Origin: Sulfitobacter guttiformis
GTDB lineage: Bacteria > Pseudomonadota > Alphaproteobacteria > Rhodobacterales > Rhodobacteraceae
Length of the DNA stretch: 64,000 nucleotides
Direction of reading: 5' to 3'
Assembly (NCBI RefSeq): GCF_003610455.1
Contig: NZ_RAQK01000001.1
Span: forward strand, 1,922,001-1,986,000
Shown here: positions 57,367 to 64,000 of the stretch, one piece after another
Position numbering within the stretch: the first letter of the stretch is position 1
How the letters are laid out: every line of letters begins with the position of its first letter
Notes under the pieces: model-generated
Told to the model about the DNA's origin: nothing
The model's database searches: none
What the model saw: the letters and a program-made list of their open reading frames with translations, nothing else
Position numbers and translations under genes: made by a program

Positions 57367-58389
57367 TTAGTTGCCCACCATGCCTACAATCTCATAGGTT
57401 TTTTTCAGAATGGGCGCGGTAATTTCGCGTGCCTGCAGCGCACCTTTGGCCAACAGGCGGTCAATTTCGGCGGGATCCGCCATCAGGCGGGCCATCTCGG
57501 ACGAGATAGGAGAGAGTTTTGCGACCGCCAATTCCGCCAATGCAGGTTTGAACGTGCCGAATTGCTGGCCGCCAACATCCGCCAGTACCTGCTCGACCGT
57601 TTGCTCGTTCAGTGCGGCATAGATATTCACCAGATTACGCGCCTCGGGGCGGTCTTTGAGCCCTTCAATTTCGGAGGGCAGGGCGTCGGGGTCCGTCTTG
57701 GCCTTGCGGATTTTCCTGGCAATGGTGTCGGCATCATCGGTCATGTTGATGCGGCTTGCATCTGAGGGGTCGGACTTTGACATTTTTTTGGATCCATCGC
57801 GCAGGGACATCACACGCGTAGCGGCGCCCTCGATCACCGGCTCGACCTCGGGAAAGAAATCAACGCCGTAATCGTGGTTGAACTTGGCAGCGATGTCGCG
57901 GGTCAACTCTAGGTGCTGCTTCTGATCCTCGCCCACCGGCACGTGTGTCGCATGATATACCATGATATCGGCGGCCATAAGCGCAGGATAACCGAAGAGG
58001 CCGAGCGAGACGTTCTCGGCATTTTTGCCGGCCTTGTCCTTGAACTGGGTCATACGACCCATCCAGCCCATGCGCGCAACACAGTTAAAGATCCAGCCTA
58101 ACTGGGCATGTTCGGGCACAGCGGACTGATTGATCAGGATAGATTTTTCAGGAGATATCCCCGAGGCGATGAAACCTGCGGCAAGCTCGCGGGTGTTATG
58201 GCGCAGCTTTGCAGGGTCTTGCCAGACAGTGATCGCATGTAAGTCGACCATGCAGTAAACTGTCTGGAAATTACCAACGTTCTGCATATCCACAAAGCGT
58301 TTGATCGCCCCCAGATAATTACCCAGTGTAAGACCGCCCGACGGCTGGATGCCGGAAAAGACGCGGGGGGTGAATGTATTTTTGGTCAT
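57367..58389 (-). CDS. trpS: Tryptophanyl-tRNA synthetase
   Basis: A 340-residue class Ic synthetase. The HIGH-like motif is in [16 protein letters not shown] (residues about 12-27) and the KMSKS loop is present as [13 protein letters not shown]. Length and order are normal. GGAG is close upstream of the ATG. murJ and glnD, its common neighbours in Rhodobacterales, lie further right on the same strand, separated here by other genes. Confidence 0.97.
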   Translation of the reverse strand: MTKNTFTPRVFSGIQPSGGLTLGNYLGAIKRFVDMQNVGNFQTVYCMVDLHAITVWQDPAKLRHNTRELAAGFIASGISPEKSILINQSAVPEHAQLGWIFNCVARMGWMGRMTQFKDKAGKNAENVSLGLFGYPALMAADIMVYHATHVPVGEDQKQHLELTRDIAAKFNHDYGVDFFPEVEPVIEGAATRVMSLRDGSKKMSKSDPSDASRINMTDDADTIARKIRKAKTDPDALPSEIEGLKDRPEARNLVNIYAALNEQTVEQVLADVGGQQFGTFKPALAELAVAKLSPISSEMARLMADPAEIDRLLAKGALQAREITAPILKKTYEIVGMVGN

Positions 58390-58473
58390 GGGATGCTCCG
58401 GTTGGGGCTGGATATGCGCTCCCGTTGGGCTTACCCATGGCTTAGGTTCCCGTCAACAGACCGAAAGAGACCG

Positions 58474-59181
58474 ATGTCAGACGACAACACCCCCCGTAAC
58501 GATCCCGATTTCGAACCGCCGTTCAACAAATTGCCCATAGTGGTAGTGGCCCTCTTCTTGCTGACCGCAGGGATCGAGGCTGTGCTGTCGCTGGGAGAGG
58601 CGGGGTTGGTCGGAGGGCCAAGTGCGATCGGTTGGCGCCTCGCGCTGGTGCGGGATTGGGGGTTCTCGGGTGATTTGTTCGATGCGATGATTGCCCAGAA
58701 CTACTGGCCCCTGCATCATCTTGCGCGGCTGATTACCTATCCGTTTATCCACCTCAGCTTTACCCACACGTTGCTGGCGGTGGTTCTGATGCTGGCGCTG
58801 GGCAAAATGGCCGCCGAAGTAATGGGACAATTCGCTATGCTGGCGCTGTTCATGCTGTCAGGCATTGGTGGTGCGCTGGCTTATGCGCTGCTGCTCAATG
58901 ACCCTGTGTGGCTGGTAGGAGCATATCCGTCTGTCTACGGGCTTATCGGCGGCTATAGTTTTTTGATGTGGCGAAAGCTGGGCGCCGCGGGCGGCAAGCA
59001 GATGCAGGCGTTCAGCCTTATCGGAATGCTCATGGGGCTCCAGCTGGTCTGGAGCTTGTTTGCAACGGTCGGGAACGGTTGGGTGGCGGAACTGTCGGGC
59101 TTTGTCTGTGGCTTTCTGTTTTGCTTTATCTGTGCGCCCGGTGAATGGGCGCGTATTCTACAGCGGTTGCGCCGGCGCTAG
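58474..59181 (+). CDS. Rhomboid-fold protein lacking catalytic residues (pseudoprotease)
   Basis: A 235-residue membrane protein with the rhomboid layout: FIHLSFTHTLLAVVLMLALG matches the H-x3-H region, and VGAYPSVYGLIGG aligns with the catalytic GxSG loop. The serine position is Tyr151 and the next glycine is Pro152. The catalytic histidine position, usually in VAHxGG, is Glu206 in VAELSG. The usual Asn of the first loop is also missing. It is therefore unlikely to be a protease and may bind or route membrane proteins. ATG 58474 follows AAAGAGA. It shares overlapping stops with murJ. Confidence 0.8.
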   Translation: MSDDNTPRNDPDFEPPFNKLPIVVVALFLLTAGIEAVLSLGEAGLVGGPSAIGWRLALVRDWGFSGDLFDAMIAQNYWPLHHLARLITYPFIHLSFTHTLLAVVLMLALGKMAAEVMGQFAMLALFMLSGIGGALAYALLLNDPVWLVGAYPSVYGLIGGYSFLMWRKLGAAGGKQMQAFSLIGMLMGLQLVWSLFATVGNGWVAELSGFVCGFLFCFICAPGEWARILQRLRRR

Positions 59182-59190
59182 CGCCGGCGC
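59169..59190. repeat. 22-base perfect palindrome at the shared stop of two genes
   Basis: GCGCCGGCGC (59169-59178), TA, GCGCCGGCGC (59181-59190). The central CTAG supplies the TAG stop of both the rhomboid-like gene and convergent murJ. It could act as a bidirectional transcription roadblock. Confidence 0.8.
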
Positions 59191-60773
59191 CGGACAGCAT
59201 CCCGGAACTCGGCCATCCGGAACGCACCGATAAGTTGGCCAAAGCCGAAATAGGCAACCGCGCCGATGCTCAGCAGGATAAGCAGACCCAGCCCGCGCCA
59301 ACCGGGGAGCGCGAACAGCGCACCCATTTGCAGTTCGGAAAACCACAGCGCGAAGCCCATAAACAGGCTGGCAGCAATAATGCGCCAGATGCGTTTATGA
59401 AAACGCACATCGAATTTTGCAGCATCTCCGTAGCTGCGTGCACCGATCGCGAGCAGCGCAAACATCGCCCACCCCGCTGTCGTGGCGGCAATCGCAGGCG
59501 AGAGCCATCCGACTATCGGGGCCAGCCCGATCGCCAGCCCTGCATTCACAACCAGAGCCACCAGCGCGTAATAAAAAGGCCGCTTGGTATCTTCGCGCGC
59601 AAAATAGAGCGGTTGCAAGATTTTTTGCAGCACGAATGCGGGTAGTCCGAGGCCGTATATCATCACGGCTGTGGCAATCGCTGCACTGTCGTCCACGGTC
59701 GTTGCACCGCGTTCGAACAGTACCGACACCAACGTAAGCGGGATCACAACAAGTGCGACTGCGGACGGTATAGTCAGCGCCAGTGACACTTCGGCCGCAC
59801 GGCTGAGGGTGGTTTGGGAGCCTGCGGTATCACCTGCCTTGAGCCTACGTGACAGGTCAGGCAGGAGGACAACGCCTATGGCGATGCCCACGACACCCAA
59901 AGGCAACTGGTAGAGGCGGTCGGCGTAGCTGAGCCACGCAACAGCGCCGTCATAAAAGCTCGCGACTTGACGGCCGACCAGCAGATTTACCTGTACGACA
60001 CCACCAGCGAGGGCTGCGGGAGCCGCAATAATGGCCAGACGCCGCAGGTCAGGCGTGAGGCGGGGGCGTTTCCAAAGGCGCAGGGTAAATCCGGCCCGTT
60101 TTGCCGCCCACCAGACCAGTGCCAGCTGCGCAATCCCTGCCAGTGGCACCGAAAGCGCCAGCGTATCGCCCACACGTAACCCTAGCGCCTGATCAAGACC
60201 AACCCCGAGCGCGTCAGACATTGGCCGTCCCGCTGCCGCCCCGACCAGCACAGCGATCACGAAGATAATATTGAGCACAACCGGAGCAGCTGCAGCGGCC
60301 ATAAAACGCCCGGTGGCGTTCAGGACACCTGATACAAGCGCTGCCAGCGAGATAAACAGAATATAGGGAAATGCGAGACGACCATATTCCACCGCCAGAT
60401 CAAACCGCTCGTCGCCGCGAAATCCCGATGCCATCAACAGCACCAGACCTGGCATGGCAATGATGCCTACAATGGTGAAAATCGTCAGGATAAACGCCAT
60501 GCCCACAAAAGCATCCTGCGCAAAACCCTGTGGATCGTCATTGGCTTCCAAGCGCTTCGAGAACATTGGCACAAAGGCCATGTTAAATGCCCCTTCGGCA
60601 AAAAAACGGCGAAACATATTAGGCAGTGAAAAGGCAATAAGGAAAGCTTCGGCTACAGGACCCGAGCCAAGATATGCCGCGATCATGACATCGCGCACAA
60701 ATCCCAAAACGCGGCTCAGAAGGGTCCAGACCCCGACGGTGAAAAAGCCTGTCATCAGACGGATAGGTTTCAT
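59178..60773 (-). CDS. murJ: Lipid II flippase MurJ
   Basis: A 531-residue multi-pass protein with about 14 transmembrane helices of the MOP superfamily. It flips the peptidoglycan precursor lipid II. Signatures are FTVGVWTLLSRVLGFVRDV at the start and FRRFFAEGAFNMAFVPMF at about residues 54-71. It is essential in most bacteria. It ends in an Arg-rich tail overlapping the convergent rhomboid-like gene by four bases. Confidence 0.96.
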   Translation of the reverse strand: MKPIRLMTGFFTVGVWTLLSRVLGFVRDVMIAAYLGSGPVAEAFLIAFSLPNMFRRFFAEGAFNMAFVPMFSKRLEANDDPQGFAQDAFVGMAFILTIFTIVGIIAMPGLVLLMASGFRGDERFDLAVEYGRLAFPYILFISLAALVSGVLNATGRFMAAAAAPVVLNIIFVIAVLVGAAAGRPMSDALGVGLDQALGLRVGDTLALSVPLAGIAQLALVWWAAKRAGFTLRLWKRPRLTPDLRRLAIIAAPAALAGGVVQVNLLVGRQVASFYDGAVAWLSYADRLYQLPLGVVGIAIGVVLLPDLSRRLKAGDTAGSQTTLSRAAEVSLALTIPSAVALVVIPLTLVSVLFERGATTVDDSAAIATAVMIYGLGLPAFVLQKILQPLYFAREDTKRPFYYALVALVVNAGLAIGLAPIVGWLSPAIAATTAGWAMFALLAIGARSYGDAAKFDVRFHKRIWRIIAASLFMGFALWFSELQMGALFALPGWRGLGLLILLSIGAVAYFGFGQLIGAFRMAEFRDAVRRRR

Positions 60774-60886
60774 GGGATGTTGGCCTTTGCTGCGATGTGT
60801 TTGGCCTAGCGTTTGGTGCGATGCTGCGCAATTGTCTTTTACAAACGCTTGCGCAGGCGGCGGATTTTCGGGATGTTACGCTGCAG

Positions 60887-61837
60887 ATGGCATCCAAACG
60901 TATCTTCATGACCGGCGCTACCGGAACGGCGGGTCGCGCCACACTTGCCGCGCTACGCGCAGCGGGGCACGAAGTGGTATGTTTTGCGCGCTCGCCCGCC
61001 GATTTGGGTGCCGAAGTGCGGATTGGGGATCTGCGCAGCGAGGCATCCGTTGCACAAGACGGTCTGCGTGGCGAACATTTCGACGCTGTTGTATCCTGCA
61101 TCGCGTCCCGCAGCGGGACGCGCAATGATGCGCAGGCGGTCGATTATGACGCCAACATTGCGCTGTTGCGCGCGGCACAGACTGCTGGGGTCCCGCAATT
61201 CATCCTGCTCTCCGCGATTTGTGTGCAAAAGCCGCGTTTAGAGTTTCAACACGCCAAGCTTGCGTTCGAGGCAAAGCTGAGGGCATCGGGCATGATCTAC
61301 TCCATCGTGCGGCCTACAGCGTTTTTCAAATCCCTTTCGGGGCAACTGGACCGCGTACGGGCAGGCAAGGCATTTTTGGTATTCGGGGATGGCCTGCTCA
61401 CGGCCTGCAAGCCCATCAGCGACCGCGATCTGGGCGTCTTCATTGCGGGCTGTCTGGATGATCCTGCTCGGGAAAACCGGATACTTCCTATCGGTGGTCC
61501 CGGTCCTGCGATTACGCCGATGGATCAGGCGGAGGCGCTGTTTGCGCTACTGGATCGGCCTTTGAAGGTCACGCGCGTGCCGGTGGCGCTGATGACTGGC
61601 GTACGTTCCCTGCTGCGACTGGCAGGCGTTGTCAGTCCAGCGATGGCCGACAAGGCTGAGCTTGCGGGCATCGGACGCTACTATGCAACGGAATCAATGC
61701 TGGTCTGGGACGCAAAGCGCGGAATATACGATGCTGATGCCACCCCCGAAACAGGGACCGATACGCTGTTTGATTTCTACGCGACGCTGATCGCTCAGGA
61801 CCGCAGCGTAGCGCTGGGCGATCATTCTGTTTTCTGA
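60887..61837 (+). CDS. bciA: Divinyl chlorophyllide 8-vinyl-reductase BciA
   Basis: A 316-residue NAD(P)H-dependent reductase of the atypical SDR/NmrA-like fold. It reduces the C8 vinyl group of divinyl (proto)chlorophyllide in bacteriochlorophyll synthesis. Diagnostic pieces shared with plant DVR and bacterial BciA are VVSCIASRSGT, LLSAICVQKPRLEFQHAKL, YSIVRPTAFFKSLSGQ and LLTACKPISDRDL. The dinucleotide motif is FMTGATGTAGRATL. ATG 60887 begins the fold; a frame from 60797 adds unrelated residues. No other pigment gene is in the window; bciA often lies outside the photosynthesis cluster. The 3' end overlaps the convergent MFS gene by 16 bases. Confidence 0.9.
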   Translation: MASKRIFMTGATGTAGRATLAALRAAGHEVVCFARSPADLGAEVRIGDLRSEASVAQDGLRGEHFDAVVSCIASRSGTRNDAQAVDYDANIALLRAAQTAGVPQFILLSAICVQKPRLEFQHAKLAFEAKLRASGMIYSIVRPTAFFKSLSGQLDRVRAGKAFLVFGDGLLTACKPISDRDLGVFIAGCLDDPARENRILPIGGPGPAITPMDQAEALFALLDRPLKVTRVPVALMTGVRSLLRLAGVVSPAMADKAELAGIGRYYATESMLVWDAKRGIYDADATPETGTDTLFDFYATLIAQDRSVALGDHSVF

Positions 61838-63039
61838 GAAGGCTCGATCATGATGCGCCGCGCCATTAGTGCAAGGGTGGCAAGGCATATAACCCCTCCG
61901 ATAGCGTACCAACCTAAAATGCGCTGAAGATCATCAGCGGGAAGATGGCCTGCATCCTGTGCTGTTGTCGCGGCGAACAGGAGTGTAACGGCAAACAGAA
62001 CCTTCCCTCCAAGACTTTTAAGCGAAAGATATGTGGCACGGGTGCCCGCCTGTAAAAGCGGATGTACCCGTGCCAGAATAAACGGTGTGGAGAGGGAATC
62101 GGGAACAATTCTCAACAGTAAAATGCCAATCACGATGGCCGAAGTACTGATCGCAAGGGCGCTGACAAGTGCAATTTGCAGGGCGAATGCAGACAGCAGC
62201 AACAGCGGCAATCCGATAGCACGCCGCAACTGCAACGCCACAAGCGACGCCAGCACAGATACCAGCATCATGGCGCAGGTCACTGCCCCGCTGACCAAAG
62301 GGGCCTGTGCCGCGAGACCCATATTGCTAAGGGCGGTGAGGATAAAGGGTTGCCCAAACACAAAAGGCAGGTGGCTGAACCCGTACATCAGCACCGAGAG
62401 TCCAAAAAGCCACGCCAGCACGGGGTTCAAAAAAGCGGCCCTCAAAGAGGCAAGTTGCATCGTCACGGCCTCGGTGGCGGTGCGCGGTTGTTCTTCCATA
62501 CGCCATACAATCAGCGCAGCGAGGGCGTAAGCACCCGCGGTAGCGTAGAAGGGCAGTGTCGGAAACCAAAGGCTCATCGCACCACCAAGAACTGCAGACA
62601 GGGCGAAACCTGCAAGTGTAAACCGCCAAATCCTGACCTCTTGTGCCTCGATTTCATTTGCACGCCCTGCATGCTCCAGCGATTCGTATAGAAGGGACGA
62701 GTCTGTCCCCGATTTAAACGCTACGCCCGCGCCCAACAGCGCCTGACCCAGCACAAAGAGAGAAAAGCTGCCACCCAAGGCCAGTGCGAGACATCCCAGA
62801 AGCGAGCATAATGTAGACAGCAAAAGTGTGAGACGGCGGCCGATGCGATCGGAGAAGTAGCCGGACGGCACTTCAAGCACGGTCACGGATATGTCGTAGA
62901 CCGAATAAAGAATTATCGCTTCTGCACCGGACAGGGTGCTTTGAAAATACAAAAACCAGACTGCTTGCCAGAACAATAAGCCGTTGAGAAACTGGTACCA
63001 CGGCAGCAAAGCAATTGTGCGATGCGCCGCCATCATCAT
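61822..63039 (-). CDS. MFS transporter
   Basis: A 405-residue major facilitator with about 12 hydrophobic segments and the loop 2-3 motif GYFSDRIGRRLTLLL. The substrate is unknown; it resembles the drug-efflux-like group. It starts within the stop of glnD (TGATG-type junction), so the two are translationally coupled. Its stop overlaps bciA on the other strand. Confidence 0.88.
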   Translation of the reverse strand: MMMAAHRTIALLPWYQFLNGLLFWQAVWFLYFQSTLSGAEAIILYSVYDISVTVLEVPSGYFSDRIGRRLTLLLSTLCSLLGCLALALGGSFSLFVLGQALLGAGVAFKSGTDSSLLYESLEHAGRANEIEAQEVRIWRFTLAGFALSAVLGGAMSLWFPTLPFYATAGAYALAALIVWRMEEQPRTATEAVTMQLASLRAAFLNPVLAWLFGLSVLMYGFSHLPFVFGQPFILTALSNMGLAAQAPLVSGAVTCAMMLVSVLASLVALQLRRAIGLPLLLLSAFALQIALVSALAISTSAIVIGILLLRIVPDSLSTPFILARVHPLLQAGTRATYLSLKSLGGKVLFAVTLLFAATTAQDAGHLPADDLQRILGWYAIGGVICLATLALMARRIMIEPSQKTE

Positions 63040-64000
63040 CAGCTGTCGGCGCGGGCCACCCCTTCAAGGATTGCCTCGCGCAGGCGCTTTTCAAGCGTCT
63101 TCTGCTTGCTCTCAGAGTAATATTTCAGGCCGAACATGTCTTTGACATAGAACGTGTCGACCACCTGCTCACCGTAAGTCGCAATCACGGCATTGGCTAT
63201 GTAGACATTGAGCCCCGCAAGGGTACGCGCCAGATCGTACAAAAGGCCCGGCCGGTCGCGGGTGTCGACCTCAATGATTGTGTAAATCTCCGAGCCGTCA
63301 TTGTCGAAGGTAATAGAGGTTGGCACGCGGAAAGCCTTCTCGCGCTTTTTAACTTTGTCGCGGGATTTGAGGGCATCGCGTGCGATGACTTCACCGCGCA
63401 GAGTTTTCTCGATCATCTGGCGCAAGCGGGGCAGTTTAGAGGCCTCATAGGCATTGCCTTCGCTGTCCTGAATCCAGAATGCATCGGTTATATAGCCATC
63501 TTTGCTGGTGTAGCTACGCGCATCAACGACATTCGCACCCACCAGCGCCAATGCCCCTGCAAGCCGCGAGAAAACACCGTGGTGATCAGACATCACAAAA
63601 CAGGCACGGGTGGCATCGCGGTCCTCGTCGGGGTGCAGATCGATGCGCAGCTCGTCCGGTTCGATGTCACGCAGTAGATTGGCAAAAGCGACATGGGCGG
63701 TCACATGCATGCCCTGCCAATAGGGATCGTAATGCCGTGCAGTTTCGACTTTGAGCGCTTTTTTCGGCCAATCCGGAAGGGCGGCGCGCAAGGTTTTCTT
63801 TGCCTCCGCACCCCTATTGGTCCGGTTGAGATCCTCAAGGCCCGTCTCTAACGCGCGGTGTGTTTGTCGATAAAGGCCACGGATCAGCACTGCCTTCCAG
63901 TTGTTCCATGTATCTGGACCCACTCCGCGAATATCGCAAACAGTCAGAGCGCACAGCAGGTCGAGCCGTTTGACCGTCTCCACCGCTTTGGCAAAGTCGC
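63039..64000 (-). CDS. glnD: [Protein-PII] uridylyltransferase GlnD, C-terminal part
   Basis: The 3' part of glnD; the frame is still open at the right edge, so about 320 residues are visible. GlnD uridylylates and deuridylylates PII proteins in response to glutamine. The visible part covers the end of the HD domain (LLCALTVCDIRGVGPDTWN) and two C-terminal ACT domains (CFVMSDHHGVFSRLAGALAL and IIEVDTRDRPGLLYDLARTL) that bind glutamine. The nucleotidyltransferase domain must lie beyond 64000. Confidence 0.95.
   Translation of the reverse strand, partial: DFAKAVETVKRLDLLCALTVCDIRGVGPDTWNNWKAVLIRGLYRQTHRALETGLEDLNRTNRGAEAKKTLRAALPDWPKKALKVETARHYDPYWQGMHVTAHVAFANLLRDIEPDELRIDLHPDEDRDATRACFVMSDHHGVFSRLAGALALVGANVVDARSYTSKDGYITDAFWIQDSEGNAYEASKLPRLRQMIEKTLRGEVIARDALKSRDKVKKREKAFRVPTSITFDNDGSEIYTIIEVDTRDRPGLLYDLARTLAGLNVYIANAVIATYGEQVVDTFYVKDMFGLKYYSESKQKTLEKRLREAILEGVARADS

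Overview
The window looks like chromosome from an alphaproteobacterium of the Roseobacter group (Rhodobacteraceae). The main reasons are the order 16S, tRNA-Ile(GAT), tRNA-Ala(TGC), 23S, 5S, the alphaproteobacterial 16S sequence, an RpoE-ChrR singlet-oxygen stress module with its usual divergent partner genes, and many Rhodobacteraceae-type housekeeping genes (a MutL carrying an endonuclease motif, DUF1467 after methylmalonyl-CoA epimerase, glnD near murJ and trpS). A recognisable bciA (8-vinyl reductase of bacteriochlorophyll synthesis) suggests an aerobic anoxygenic phototroph or a recent descendant of one. The genus is not settled by what I can see. No insertion sequence, prophage, integrase or CRISPR array is visible.

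Left part (1-11.5 kb): urate hydroxylase puuD, then the overlapping run mutL-rmuC-PLP dehydratase. The rpoE-chrR pair faces a five-gene operon (FAD amine oxidase, DUF1365, MFS, DUF3833, SDR) and has a convincing RpoE-type promoter. From 11.5 to 15.8 kb come a glutathione transferase, an atypical histidine phosphatase and an orphan formate dehydrogenase alpha subunit.

From 15.9 to 28 kb lies a coherent block: an OmpR-type response regulator with a PAS-containing hybrid histidine kinase, divergent from an acyl-CoA synthetase, a complete Liv-type ABC importer (livG, H, M, binding protein, livF), a VIT1-like metal transporter and a PaaK-like CoA ligase. I read it as sensing, import and CoA activation of an unidentified carboxylate. 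It is followed by an orphan ferric-iron-type permease, yghU, rpmJ with tRNA-Val, an N-formylglutamate amidohydrolase, dinB with a zinc-ribbon-like N-terminus, a Nudix hydrolase, pyrF and a small unknown gene. A terminated, structured transcript between the Nudix gene and pyrF may be a small RNA.

From 35.5 to 43 kb: clpB with a heat-shock-type promoter, an RTX protein, a fasciclin protein and msrP/msrQ with a terminator-like hairpin between them. The rRNA operon fills 42.9-48.7 kb and is followed by about 0.7 kb of A/C-rich DNA without a convincing gene.

Right part (49.4-64 kb): aspS, a hemerythrin-like protein, a tiny Flp-like protein, a GNAT acetyltransferase, an orphan receiver protein, mce-DUF1467, a minus-strand run (EI24 protein, nitroreductase, histone-deacetylase-like enzyme), a VOC protein, trpS, a rhomboid-fold protein lacking the catalytic residues, murJ, bciA, an MFS transporter and the 3' part of glnD, which runs off the right edge.
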